This document shows positions 9,248 to 19,284 of a DNA stretch of 64,000 bases, in pieces (position 1 is the stretch's first letter; every line of letters starts with the position of its first letter). Source of the stretch: UBA9662 sp002729415 (GTDB lineage Bacteria; Poribacteria; WGA-4E; UBA9662). The position numbers were made by a program, and so were the translations under genes. Below the pieces are notes generated by a model that saw only the letters and a program-made list of their open reading frames with translations, was not told the DNA's origin and did no database searches. Location of the stretch: NCBI GenBank assembly GCA_002729415.1, contig PBXZ01000035.1, positions 6,845 through 70,844 of the forward strand. The letters are read 5' to 3'.

Positions 9248-12200
9248 CTAACGGAGAACAGCCAACCGCTTAATTTTTTCGAGGTGCTGATCCTCTATCT
9301 GAACCTTGACTTTGTAAAAGTAGGTGCCATTGGCAAGCCGTATGCCATCTTCGTCTCGGGCGTTCCAGTACTGTTCGTTGTAGCCGCGTTTAGCCGATGC
9401 ATCAGAAATCGTACGAATTAAACGACCTCCAACAGTATAAATTTTAATTTCCACTGAGTAAGGAGTTTGCGTCAATTCATAGGTAAAAAAGGTTTGGTTT
9501 TTGATTGGATTTGGTATATTGAGTATCTTAGCGACTTTAACGGGTTCATCGATCTGAAAATTAATATCAGGCGATTCTGCTAGGTTGCCGCTTTTGTCTT
9601 GGACTGTAACACGAATTTGATAGTTAGCGTTTGGTGTATCTGGAGCGAAATACATATTCGCTTGTGTTGGAATAGCAGGATCAAAAATAATATCAAAGCT
9701 TTTGAGAGTGAGTTCTTCAAGTTGATTTCCTTCAATATTAAAGAACAGTTTTATCGTTTTTGAGTCGATCCCCTTGTCGTCATTAATTGTTATATCAAAT
9801 TTCGGTTGTTTACGTAGCACTATTCCATCTACAAGAGGGGTATCATTGACATACATTTCAATTTCTGGGGGGTAAAGATCTGGATTTTTATCCACTTGGT
9901 ATAAAAATTCTGTAAAATCTCCGCCGAGCTTATTTCCGTTCAGATCTTTTACCCGGACGCGAAATAAATAACGCCCAATAAACAAGATGGGCTCGTATTC
10001 AATCGAAATAATAGCCGGGTTGTTTTTATTAGCAATCTCGAAATCGTTAANTTCAGCAAACGGTCCCTCGTCCTTACTAAGTTGGATTGAGAAAGAATCG
10101 GTATCAATTCCGTTTACATCTTGAAGTAAAATTGATATCTCGGGTCGCGGTTCGATTTGACTCTTTGGCTCTCTTTCTTCGCCATCTACCCACAATTTTA
10201 TTTTCGGTGGGACCCTATCGGTATTATATGACAATGTAAGCGGTGTCAGTTCGGTCACTGTTGTTGATAGCACTCCTACCAGAGAAGTGCTAAACTTCAT
10301 TTTATCACCAAATTGGAATGATCTATCTCCCGAATTAATTAGTAGATCGATACCTATAGCCTTCAGAGTGAGCGGCTGATTAACCCTCCCAACAACCGGA
10401 CTACCATGCAGATACCGAATAGGTGTGTTAAGGCCGTCATGTATTTCAAACCGGTCATGCTGAGTAAAAAAAATCAGCCAGTCTCCAGGCAGAAATTCCT
10501 CAGGGTAGTCCTTGCTGACATTTGCGTATCCTAAACCGTTGCCAGCGTTCGCTTTCCGTAATGAATCGACTTGCACCTGTCCATTGACATTAACTTCAGT
10601 TTCAAAAATAAGAACATCCCCAAATTCAAACTCTTGGTCGCTGCCAACATCATTCAGATTTAGTTCGAGACCAAGNATCTCGTCCTTAAAGGTTCTATTC
10701 ACATACCCATTTTGTCCAAGTTTCTCGATAACACTCGATCCTTTCAGTTTAATCAAAACTTCGTACGAATGTTTATTTAAGAAGAGAATCACCCATTGGC
10801 CAATTGGTGTCAGGTTTGGATCTATATGAATTTGTGACTTACTTAATTTGGATAAGTTTCTATTTTCTGCTCGCGTAGGGGTAACAAATTTTTCCTGAAA
10901 AATAGGNAAATTCCCGTGTTCGTCGGGGATATCAGTATCTAGTTTTACTTTAGAATCTATGCGTTGCCATGCTTTAATATCCGTTTTCCATCTGTACATG
11001 GAAATAGACTCTACTTCCCGNTTCAACGCAGCCTTAAACTTCTCATAATGGTCTGCCTGATTGAGATACAATCCATCTCTGTTCTGAATTTTGTTGTGCA
11101 GCTGATCTAAGCTTAATAACAAATCAACTTGTGTAGGCCTNGTCAGGTATGCCTTATCGGACAATAAATTAATTTTGTAAGCACTATAATTTGAGTCGGA
11201 GACAGCTTTGACCAAATTGGTTAATCGAGGTGTTGGTGCAGGAAACAAATCTGGTTGGAATGATTTCGGCAGGATAACCTCATCAACAGATATTGAGATT
11301 GAGGGAACACCGGCAAGTGCTCCTGCCTCAAAGCTAGCTCTAAAAACGTGATCTATACTTCGAGCGATTAAGGGTTCATCAGTTTTAAGAGTAAATTCGT
11401 TCACAATTAAAATTGTGAACGATCTATTATCAAAAGAACGTGGTTCATCGANCTTNCCTGTGATAAAATCCCCGTGGTCGTCTTCACTNTCTTCCGGATC
11501 GGCAAATACGTATATTTTGTGCAATCCGGTNGAGAGAGGTGTATTCAGCACTAAGANGGCCGTGGTTTCTTGGAGACTCCNTGCTCCAGATTTCCAATCN
11601 CNNGGTAATATATCTACATGTCCTAATGTTAGGGCATCACGATCAATNTGCTGATCGGCATTCTTATCAGCGTCTCCTTCCGAAAACCAGACTTCAANTG
11701 CTGAATTAATTGGTCTGCCTCCATCGTTAACAATGTCAGCAATTAATGTATGTTTCTTAAGTGAAGNGGAATAGCGATAACGGATTGGTGCGGTTTGGTT
11801 CGCAGAGGATGCAATAGCGAGGTTTGCGCCTTCGGGTACATCTACTATTTTGCGTTTCGAACTAATTGAGTAGTTAGACACATCCTTAACATGGATTGTA
11901 TACCGAACAACCCTTCCNCCTTTTGGTAGGGGAATCGGTTTTTCAATTCGATACCACGTCCCTTTCTTTACCGTCGATCCCGGAGGATTTGGGTCAGGAA
12001 TCATTCGATAAGTGTTGTCTACAAAGTTCTGNGTATCACTCCAAACCACTTTAACAGATGTAATGCCATCGGATCCTTCATTATCAACAATTTGGGCTTG
12101 TAGATCGAGTGTATTGGTAACAAGATGATCCATGTTTTCGCGGATATCATAGATAAGTGGCTGATGAATCCAAAAACGACTGCCTCCGACTGCTGTGTAA

Positions 12201-15200
12201 TTCTCGTCGTATGTAATTGCTCGAATAGTTCCTTCCCCAAACGAAGTTCCTCTCGGGATTGAAATGCGGACATCACCAAACTCTCCTTGCCAAACGGTAA
12301 TGTTGTCTCGTTCTCGAATGAGTAGCTGAGCCTTATCACTAGCTGGAAAATTCGCAAACATCCTCATGTTGTCTGTATTAAAACCGGCCTCAATTTTGAA
12401 ATCAAGTTTCCCTGACAAATTCAAGAGACTACGACCGATTGAATTCCGGTGAACTACCAACTCCTTATTAGGATCAACTACCAATTCTGTTAATTCGACA
12501 TTAACCTTCAATTCCGGTNTAGCAAGTCGTGTTGCGGGATCACCAAAGAGCGTGTACTGTTCCGCACCAGGAACCCATCGNGTTGAAGCNTTACTGATGA
12601 ATCGAGTCTTAGCTGTAGCGATAATTGATCCTAGCGTTTNATGGTTCNCACTGAGCATGGCCNGAAAAATCTCTTTGTCAAATTCAGCATTTGCACTGCC
12701 GTAAGTGAGCCTGGTCGCNCTAAGGCAAGCGACAGCTCCATATTCANTAAATATGAACTGATCGANCAAACAATACTGTCCAAACTGAAGCGGNTTGTCA
12801 AACTGCCCGTTNAGACAGGTNGTAGCAAGAATNAATGGAAGATATTNGTTCCGAAGCNNTCGCGCATCTTCNATCCGAAAGATAGCTTCATCTGCCCAGG
12901 TCTGNGTGCTNCCATGACCAGCATACTCNAGAACAAGCACACCNTCGTTGATNGAATCCATAATAATCTTATTCGTTCGNAGTGGNCTCACAATNTCCCT
13001 AAGATANACCTTTTTAGTATCATACGAAACAGGGATNACNTTCTGAATTAGATCTTCGCGCGTTTTTTCGAAGATATCATCTTGCCCNGGATTATCNATT
13101 TCATTGTCGGCAANCTCAACTATTCGTCCCTGCCATGGACCACGTTTCAAATTTTTCTCGTAATTAATNATNTTCTNAACAACAACGTCCAATTCATGTG
13201 GGTATTGTGAAGGCAAACGACCTATATACATGTCTGGNANTGNATCNTCACCACTTAGCAGNACAAAACGATGGTCCATNGCAGTTTCACCACTTTCCGG
13301 TGACCAACCGTGGAAAGTTGGTACAAAGATGGGGTATAGATTATATTTTTTATCGTAATCCTTACGATAGACTTGAACAATTGATTCTTTATAGTCGTAG
13401 TGAGCGTCTCCGACCAATAGCACAAAAGTTGGGGCAGGTTTTCTCCAGTTTACATATGCGTATCGTAAAAACTTCTGAATAGCGTTTGGATTGAACAAGC
13501 CATGGCTAAATTGATCATATATTATGTCAATATCCACGATTTTAACTTTCATTCCTTGGGATTCACGATATTCAACTAGAGGCTGAATGCTGTCAAAAAA
13601 ATTGGTGTGACTAATGACAATGTAATCCGCCTGATTAGTTGGATTCTTTAAGTCCGAAGTTTTTGCTGGTACTAGCTTATCAATATATGAATATGTAATA
13701 CGGTCTGCCGCAAAATAGGTTGTAGGTTGATCGACCCGATCTTCGAAGGTCACACGGTAATTTCCTTCCTCAAATTCGTCAATCCACATGTTCTGGAGTT
13801 TTGCGACTAAACTTCCCTTGCGAATTCGGTATAAATCAATGTCTTTTCTGGAAAAGCCATCAATCTGAAACCTCGTTGTTTCTCCTACAGTTGGTGGTTC
13901 GGTATCAGAATTAAACTCGAGCTTACCGTCTTGGGCACGAAAGGAATGCCAATAGTCAAGCTCTGCCCAGTCCAGATAGAAGTCTGCTCTACTTACTGGC
14001 GTATTGTTATTATCTCCAGCAAGGATGTTTAAGAAGTTTGGTGAATCGTGATGCAAAACGGCATTTTGATCGAATTGGCGAATTAAAAGCGGCGCACCTT
14101 GTTTCCTCCATTCAACAGCTGGTACTAAGCTCTTTCCACTCAATCGTATCCATGCCCGATGATTAGCGTTAGCTCTGGTAGATATCCCTTGAAACTTAAT
14201 CCGCAGCTCACCGCGCCTAGAAATCTTGTCTCGAGGAACAGCATTCGGTAAATCAATTCGAAAGTTTTTCTCGCGTGCTTTTGCATCCGCACCACCGGTA
14301 AAGCGCATCCAAAAATAGTGATCGACAAACTCGGATTTCACTTCTACCAGTGGATCATGATAATAATCTTTCTCAAAATGCTCGGTTTTCTTAAACCCAA
14401 TTGGAACTGTAGCATCTTTGTCCTCGGGTGCCACATCAATCGAATCTATTGGAGTGGATGGATCATCACTATTCCAACTCAACCAGTAAACGTTTTCATC
14501 AGTAAACTTGTTGTTGATAATCTTTTCTGCATAGAATACAATGCCATCTGTATTATCAAGGTAGTTATTATGGTTGTGATCAATTACATACGCACCTACC
14601 TTAAGCCCGCGATTATCGATTCTGATTGAACTTAGGTCCACTGTTTCCAGGTCAATATCAAGATTAGTCAAATCGGAAGAATCAATTTTATAGAGGCCTG
14701 TTTTTCTAATAAATATTTTGTATTTTGGAAAGTCAGCTAATGCCCTTGCAGGAGCTGTACGAGTAGGTTGCGGCACGTTACGCCAATTTAAGGCTTGATG
14801 ATAATTAAGTAAATTCGACCGGAAAAAATCTTCAAAATATGGGGAGTTTCTATCCGTGGTACGAATAATTGGTGGCGAATCAAAATCGATCTGGAACTGT
14901 AAGATTTCGTAGATTTTATTTGTATGAAATGGTTGNACGTCNATCCGCGCAATATATTGACCGCGAATTATNCCAANAGGAGCAACGCTCACAGAATTCG
15001 NTGAGGAATTAGCATTAGTATCAGNTGAACCAACCANTTTTAGGGAAGTGACTGTNACTCTGGGTTTNGACCCNGCTGGGATACCTATGAGCTGTGANAA
15101 TGAAGCTTGCCGGTCGGGTTTTGGAAGGCGAAATTCAACCGTCAAGGTATTAGNGCTGNAATGGAGTAATTGAAATGGTGACGCAGCACAGAGAAAACTG

Positions 15201-15277
15201 GAAATCAAGAAAAAGAGNNAGGAAANANCTTGGACAGAGGGAAANCATAGGAAACGAAAGTGNCGCGACCTAATCAT
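9248..15277 (-). CDS. Gingipain-type (peptidase C25) secreted protease, PorU-like, 2,009 aa
   Basis: An N-terminal signal peptide is followed by a PorU-like N-terminal region and a C25 cysteine peptidase domain at about residues 560-900. The catalytic pair is visible: His788 in EYAGH.S.QTWADE and Cys821 in TC.NGQFD. The flanking LVGDAHYDY and YIGRLPSQYP motifs are typical of the family. Downstream comes a CARDB-like segment (near residue 1200, HTLIADIVNDGGRPINSA), then Ig-like domains and a FlgD-like C-terminus (IKIYTVGGRLIRTI ... KIKRLAVLR). C25 enzymes include gingipains and the type IX secretion sortase PorU. The length is well above PorU's, so a multi-domain secreted protease is equally likely. 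Stop codons of this gene and the convergent repeat protein are 1 bp apart. Ns fall close to the active site. Confidence 0.8.
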   Translation of the reverse strand: MIRSXHFRFLXFPSVQXXSXLFFLISSFLCAASPFQLLHXSXNTLTVEFRLPKPDRQASXSQLIGIPXGXKPRXTVTSLKXVGSXDTNANSSXNSVSVAPXXIIRGQYIARXDXQPFHTNKIYEILQFQIDFDSPPIIRTTDRNSPYFEDFFRSNLLNYHQALNWRNVPQPTRTAPARALADFPKYKIFIRKTGLYKIDSSDLTNLDIDLETVDLSSIRIDNRGLKVGAYVIDHNHNNYLDNTDGIVFYAEKIINNKFTDENVYWLSWNSDDPSTPIDSIDVAPEDKDATVPIGFKKTEHFEKDYYHDPLVEVKSEFVDHYFWMRFTGGADAKAREKNFRIDLPNAVPRDKISRRGELRIKFQGISTRANANHRAWIRLSGKSLVPAVEWRKQGAPLLIRQFDQNAVLHHDSPNFLNILAGDNNNTPVSRADFYLDWAELDYWHSFRAQDGKLEFNSDTEPPTVGETTRFQIDGFSRKDIDLYRIRKGSLVAKLQNMWIDEFEEGNYRVTFEDRVDQPTTYFAADRITYSYIDKLVPAKTSDLKNPTNQADYIVISHTNFFDSIQPLVEYRESQGMKVKIVDIDIIYDQFSHGLFNPNAIQKFLRYAYVNWRKPAPTFVLLVGDAHYDYKESIVQVYRKDYDKKYNLYPIFVPTFHGWSPESGETXMDHRFXLLSGXDXXPDMYIGRLPSQYPHELDVVVXXXINYEKNLKRGPWQGRIVEXADNEXDNXGQDDIFEKTREDLIQXXIPVSYDTKKXYLRXIVXPXRTNKIIMDXINXGVLVXEYAGHXSXQTWADEAIFRXEDARXLRNXYLPXILAXTCXNGQFDXPLQFGQYCLXDQFIFXEYGAVACLXATRLTYGSANAEFDKEIFXAMLSXNHXTLGSIIATAKTRFISXASXRWVPGAEQYTLFGDPATRLAXPELKVNVELTELVVDPNKELVVHRNSIGRSLLNLSGKLDFKIEAGFNTDNMRMFANFPASDKAQLLIRERDNITVWQGEFGDVRISIPRGTSFGEGTIRAITYDENYTAVGGSRFWIHQPLIYDIRENMDHLVTNTLDLQAQIVDNEGSDGITSVKVVWSDXQNFVDNTYRMIPDPNPPGSTVKKGTWYRIEKPIPLPKXGRVVRYTIHVKDVSNYSISSKRKIVDVPEGANLAIASSANQTAPIRYRYSXSLKKHTLIADIVNDGGRPINSAXEVWFSEGDADKNADQXIDRDALTLGHVDILXXDWKSGAXSLQETTAXLVLNTPLXTGLHKIYVFADPEXSEDDHGDFITXKXDEPRSFDNRSFTILIVNEFTLKTDEPLIARSIDHVFRASFEAGALAGVPSISISVDEVILPKSFQPDLFPAPTPRLTNLVKAVSDSNYSAYKINLLSDKAYLXRPTQVDLLLSLDQLHNKIQNRDGLYLNQADHYEKFKAALXREVESISMYRWKTDIKAWQRIDSKVKLDTDIPDEHGNXPIFQEKFVTPTRAENRNLSKLSKSQIHIDPNLTPIGQWVILFLNKHSYEVLIKLKGSSVIEKLGQNGYVNRTFKDEXLGLELNLNDVGSDQEFEFGDVLIFETEVNVNGQVQVDSLRKANAGNGLGYANVSKDYPEEFLPGDWLIFFTQHDRFEIHDGLNTPIRYLHGSPVVGRVNQPLTLKAIGIDLLINSGDRSFQFGDKMKFSTSLVGVLSTTVTELTPLTLSYNTDRVPPKIKLWVDGEEREPKSQIEPRPEISILLQDVNGIDTDSFSIQLSKDEGPFAEXNDFEIANKNNPAIISIEYEPILFIGRYLFRVRVKDLNGNKLGGDFTEFLYQVDKNPDLYPPEIEMYVNDTPLVDGIVLRKQPKFDITINDDKGIDSKTIKLFFNIEGNQLEELTLKSFDIIFDPAIPTQANMYFAPDTPNANYQIRVTVQDKSGNLAESPDINFQIDEPVKVAKILNIPNPIKNQTFFTYELTQTPYSVEIKIYTVGGRLIRTISDASAKRGYNEQYWNARDEDGIRLANGTYFYKVKVQIEDQHLEKIKRLAVLR

Positions 15278-15328
15278 AGAATACGAATAATGCTCANNTG
15301 GAAAGCTCGAGATAGNACCGAAAATTGG

Positions 15329-15583
15329 TTAACTTTCAGAGATCCTGCGATAACAGGACGCTGCCTTACTTTTTGGAACATTNTAGGAGGGGACTTCCAG
15401 TATTTCATAACTTGATATTCCATTTTCTCCAAGATCGATATCCAGTCGATCCCCTAACGAAATTTTCTTGCCAGCTTTTGCTAATTGACCGTTGACAGCA
15501 ATATTCCCTTGGGCACAAATGTCATTTGCCAGAGTTCGCCGTTTGATGATACGACTAATTTGAAGAAACTTGTCCAGACGCAT
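15329..15583 (-). CDS. Small S4-domain RNA-binding protein (RqcP/HslR type)
   Basis: An 84-residue protein begins MRLDKFLQISRIIKRR and continues with CAQGNIAVNGQLAKAGKKI, which is the S4 RNA-binding fold over almost its whole length. The size and sequence fit the RqcP (YabO)/Hsp15 group, which bind 50S subunits carrying stalled nascent chains and assist ribosome quality control or recycling. The ATG chosen here lies inside the 3' end of lon (29 bp overlap). A longer upstream frame exists but is only the shadow of lon. The position directly after lon in a proteostasis operon fits a ribosome-rescue role. The S4 domain is seen in the sequence; the exact subfamily is inference. Confidence 0.85.
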   Translation of the reverse strand: MRLDKFLQISRIIKRRTLANDICAQGNIAVNGQLAKAGKKISLGDRLDIDLGENGISSYEILEVPSXNVPKSKAASCYRRISES

Positions 15584-17957
15584 TGCTTTTTCTAAAGGCA
15601 AGATCGAGAACCTGAGCCATATCCTCGACTTTATGGAAGTGCAATCCACCCAGGATTTCTTCTGGGATCTCGGATAAATCCTTATCGTTTTCTTCTGGGA
15701 TAATGACATTCCCGATGTTATTCCGGTGAGCAGCAAGCACCTTTTCTTTTAATCCCCCAATTGGTAGAACTCGGCCGCGAAGGGTAATTTCACCTGTCAT
15801 AGCGATATCGCTTCGCACTTCCTTACCCGTCAGTGCAGAAATCATGGCTGTAGCAATGGTTATACCTGCAGACGGTCCTTCTTTAGGCACAGCTCCTTCA
15901 GGAACATGAATGTGGATTGAGTTGTCACTAAAGTTGAAATCATCAGGCAAATCGAGGGCTTCGGAACGAGATTGGATGTAAGCAAGCGCTGTCTGTGCAG
16001 ATTCTTTCATCACATCCCCTAGTTGTCCTGTCAGGGTTAAATCACCTTTTCCGCGCATTGTTGTTGCTTCAATTGCAATAATATCACCTCCCACCTGAGT
16101 GTAAACCATGCCAGTCGCAACCCCAATTTCGTCGCTCTCTTCCGCCTTTCTCCGCGTAAATTTTTCTGGTCCGAGGTAGTCAGTTAGGTTATCCAAATCA
16201 ATCTGAAATTGTAGGTTATCCAAATCAATCTGAGATTGTTCAGATTCGTCATCGCTCACTGCAATTTTCTTTGCTACTCGCCTACAAACAGCTGTAACCT
16301 CACGCTCCAGATTTCGCACTCCAGCTTCACGCGTATATTTATTAATAATTTGGCTGATAGCAGTATCAGAGAAACTAAGAGAATCCTGTTTAAGACCGTG
16401 CGATTCAACTTGCTTGGGAATCAAAAACTGATTCGCGATTCTACTCTTCTCGTATTCAGTGTAACCGGCTAACTCAATGACTTCCATTCTGTCGAGTAGC
16501 GGCGGAGGAATCGACATCTTCGTATTCGCAGTTGTGATAAACATAACCTCCGACAAATCAAAAGCAACATCAAGATAGTGGTCACGAAAAGTGTCGTTTT
16601 GTTCAGGGTCAAGCACCTCAAGAAGCGCAGAGGCAGGATCCCCTCGAAAGTCACTGCCCATCTTATCAATTTCGTCGAGCAAAAAGAGAGGATTCTTTGA
16701 TTTCGCGTCACATATACCCTGAATTATTCTTCCAGGCATCGATCCAATATAAGTTCGGCGATGACCACGAATCTCCGCCTCATCACGTACACCGCCGAGC
16801 GACATACGAATAAAGTTTCGATCCGTTGATCGCGCAACCGATTTTCCCAGCGATGTCTTACCAACCCCGGGTGGGCCGACGAAACACAAGATCGGTCCTT
16901 TGACCTTCTCAACAAGTTTCATTACCGCCAAATATTCAAGAATTCGCTCTTTAGGTTTTTCTAAACCATAGTGGTCCTCATTAAGAATTTCTTCAGCCTG
17001 TTGAATATTGAATTTTGAAGTTGTTCGCTCATCCCACGGAAGGGAAAGAATCCAATCAAGATAAGTGCGAATGACACCAAACTCAGCTGACATAGGGGGC
17101 ATTTGCTGGAGACGATTGAGTTCTTTTTCAGCTTTTTCTTTTGCTTCTTCAGATGCATTTGCCTTCTCAATTTTTTCCCGTAGCTCCTCAATTTCAGACG
17201 GGTTGTCTCCTCGCCCAAGTTCTTTTTGAATTTCTTTCATCTTTTCTTGAAGATAGAACTCTTTATGTGTCTTCTCAATCGACTTTCGAACTTTAGAATC
17301 GATTTTCCTGTCTAGTTCAAGCACATCAAGCTCGTCATCAAGAAATTGATTAACTAATCTGATGCGCTCAATCGGATCGACGGTATCAAGAACCTGCTGT
17401 AGTCTCTCACTTTGATCCCCTATTATTGAACTTGCGATATAGTCCGCTAATTTGCCAGGATCTACTTCTTTCCGTACAGCGACAAGCGTTTCTGAAGATG
17501 ATTGTTTACCTGTACGTACATATCGTTCAAGTCGCTTAATAGCTTTGCGCATGAGTGAATTTGCATCCTCAGGAGATAATGACTCCTCATCGGGAATCCG
17601 CACCTCTGCTAAGAAAAACCCATCATCTTCAACTAGTTTTAGTACTTCCCCGCGATTACTACCTTCAACGGCAATCCGAATTGAGTCATCACCGGGATCA
17701 TATGAATCAACAACATCAGCAATTGTACCAACAGCATGAAAATCCTCCATGCTTGGACTATCTGTGTCTTTATTCTTCTGATTCAATAAGAGAACAGCCT
17801 TATCTGCTTCTAAGGCATACTTGACAGCCAAAACCCCCGTCTTCCTGACCACATTAAGAGGTGTATTTGAACCTGGAAATATGACTTTCCCNGGTAGTGG
17901 GATTACCGGTAACATATAACTGGCATCACGAACTTCAGTTGTTGACTCAGATTTCAT
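15555..17957 (-). CDS. lon: ATP-dependent Lon protease
   Basis: The 800-residue product has the LonA layout. An N-terminal LAN domain (MLPVIPL.GKVIFPG) is followed by a coiled-coil-rich linker (EFYLQEKMKEIQKELG). An AAA+ module follows with Walker A GPPGVGKT and Walker B LFLLDEIDKM. The C-terminal Ser-Lys peptidase domain has catalytic Ser696 in EGPSAG and Lys739 in GGLKEK. Lon degrades misfolded and regulatory proteins in the cytosol. An AAGGAG Shine-Dalgarno lies 11 nt before the ATG. It follows clpX by 26 bp and overlaps the S4 gene downstream. Just before the peptidase domain the sequence carries a 9-residue tandem duplication (see the repeat at 16185). Confidence 0.97.
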   Translation of the reverse strand: MKSESTTEVRDASYMLPVIPLXGKVIFPGSNTPLNVVRKTGVLAVKYALEADKAVLLLNQKNKDTDSPSMEDFHAVGTIADVVDSYDPGDDSIRIAVEGSNRGEVLKLVEDDGFFLAEVRIPDEESLSPEDANSLMRKAIKRLERYVRTGKQSSSETLVAVRKEVDPGKLADYIASSIIGDQSERLQQVLDTVDPIERIRLVNQFLDDELDVLELDRKIDSKVRKSIEKTHKEFYLQEKMKEIQKELGRGDNPSEIEELREKIEKANASEEAKEKAEKELNRLQQMPPMSAEFGVIRTYLDWILSLPWDERTTSKFNIQQAEEILNEDHYGLEKPKERILEYLAVMKLVEKVKGPILCFVGPPGVGKTSLGKSVARSTDRNFIRMSLGGVRDEAEIRGHRRTYIGSMPGRIIQGICDAKSKNPLFLLDEIDKMGSDFRGDPASALLEVLDPEQNDTFRDHYLDVAFDLSEVMFITTANTKMSIPPPLLDRMEVIELAGYTEYEKSRIANQFLIPKQVESHGLKQDSLSFSDTAISQIINKYTREAGVRNLEREVTAVCRRVAKKIAVSDDESEQSQIDLDNLQFQIDLDNLTDYLGPEKFTRRKAEESDEIGVATGMVYTQVGGDIIAIEATTMRGKGDLTLTGQLGDVMKESAQTALAYIQSRSEALDLPDDFNFSDNSIHIHVPEGAVPKEGPSAGITIATAMISALTGKEVRSDIAMTGEITLRGRVLPIGGLKEKVLAAHRNNIGNVIIPEENDKDLSEIPEEILGGLHFHKVEDMAQVLDLAFRKSNASGQVSSN
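16185..16238. repeat. 27-bp tandem duplication inside lon
   Basis: Two adjacent 27-base units (16185-16211 and 16212-16238) differ by a single base. They encode a doubled nine-residue QIDLDNL-containing segment in the linker between the AAA+ module and the proteolytic domain of Lon. The duplication keeps the frame, so the protease should remain functional. Confidence 0.9.
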
Positions 17958-17983
17958 TTTGCATAAACTCCTTGCTCCACATT

Positions 17984-19228
17984 TTATGCGCTTTTCACTT
18001 CATCGTGACTAATTAGCTGAGGCTGTTCGCCTTTTACCACAGAATCGTGAGTAATAACACACTCGCTAATACCTTTTAGAGAGGGAATTTCAAACATGGT
18101 ATCCAACATCAGGTTTTCTAGAACGGAACGCAAACCACGAGCACCTGTTTCATGCTCGATCACTTCCTGAACGATTGCCGTCTTTGCATCATCTGTGATG
18201 CGTAGCTTAATGTCATCATATTCAAGAAGTTGTGAATATTGTTTCACAAGCGCATTTTTGGGTTGCGTCAAAATTCGAACCAAAGCAGATTCATCTAATT
18301 CATGAAGCGATGCAACAACTGGTAAACGCCCCACAAATTCAGGGATAAAACCGTATTTAATTAAATCCCTCGCTGTCGCTTTCTCAAGGAAATCGTTAAG
18401 CTTCACACTCTCACCGCTCTTAACCTGAGCACCAAATCCCATCGTCTTCTTTCCAATTCTCTCCTCAACAATCTTTTCAAGNCCAATAAAGGCTCCACCA
18501 CAAACAAACAAGATTTTACTAGTGTCTATTTCAATAAACTCTTGATGGGGGTGTTTCCGACCACCTTGGGGAGGAATATTAGCAACTGTCCCCTCAAGAA
18601 TTTTCAACAATGCCTGCTGAACTCCTTCACCAGATACGTCCCGTGTAATAGAGGGATTATCAGATTTGCGAGTAATCTTATCGATCTCATCAACATATAT
18701 AATCCCNCTTTCCGCGCGTTCAACGTTTCCATCTGCTGCCTGCAAAAGTTTCAATATAATGTTTTCAACATCCTCACCGACATAACCCGCTTCCGTAAGG
18801 GTTGTAGCATCTGTGATAGCGAACGGAACATTTAGGATTCTTGCAAGTGTTTGGGCCAACAGNGTTTTACCAGTACCCGTTGGCCCTATCAACAGAATGT
18901 TGCTNTTTTCAAGCTCAACACTGGACTGATCCTGATACTTGATCTTTTTGTAATGATTGTAGACTGCTACTGANAGAATNCGCTTAGCCTTATCTTGACC
19001 AATAACATANTCGTCAAGCTGAGCTTTCAGNTCAGCAGGTGAACGAAGTTGGAACTCTCCTTCNNGTGGAGAGTCCGNTTGATCTTCCACACGGTATTCA
19101 TCTAACACCTCAATACAGACATTGATACATTCGTTGCAGATGAAGACNCCTGGCTTACCAGCGATTAATTTAAAGACCTCTTCCCTCACTTTAGCACAAA
19201 ATGAACACGCGACACTATCGTCACTCAT
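17984..19228 (-). CDS. clpX: ClpX, ATPase subunit of the Clp protease
   Basis: The 414-residue protein starts with a C4 zinc-binding domain (Cys8, Cys11, Cys31, Cys34) used for dimerisation and substrate recognition. An AAA+ domain follows with Walker A GPTGTGK (the next residue is obscured by an N), Walker B IIYVDEIDKI and the sensor-2 region ARGLRSVLE. ClpX unfolds tagged substrates and feeds them to ClpP. A GAGG Shine-Dalgarno precedes the ATG. It sits 56 bp downstream of clpP in the classical tig-clpP-clpX-lon order. Confidence 0.97.
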   Translation of the reverse strand: MSDDSVACSFCAKVREEVFKLIAGKPXVFICNECINVCIEVLDEYRVEDQXDSPXEGEFQLRSPAXLKAQLDXYVIGQDKAKXIXSVAVYNHYKKIKYQDQSSVELEXSNILLIGPTGTGKXLLAQTLARILNVPFAITDATTLTEAGYVGEDVENIILKLLQAADGNVERAEXGIIYVDEIDKITRKSDNPSITRDVSGEGVQQALLKILEGTVANIPPQGGRKHPHQEFIEIDTSKILFVCGGAFIXLEKIVEERIGKKTMGFGAQVKSGESVKLNDFLEKATARDLIKYGFIPEFVGRLPVVASLHELDESALVRILTQPKNALVKQYSQLLEYDDIKLRITDDAKTAIVQEVIEHETGARGLRSVLENLMLDTMFEIPSLKGISECVITHDSVVKGEQPQLISHDEVKSA

Positions 19229-19284
19229 AACAACCTCATAGTCTGACTTACGTACACAATAACGATACTANTAGACACCAAAAT

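Noticed and set aside
15584..15736. N-terminal extension of the S4-domain gene
   Set aside because: The segment lies wholly in the lon coding sequence in another frame and has no S4 homology.
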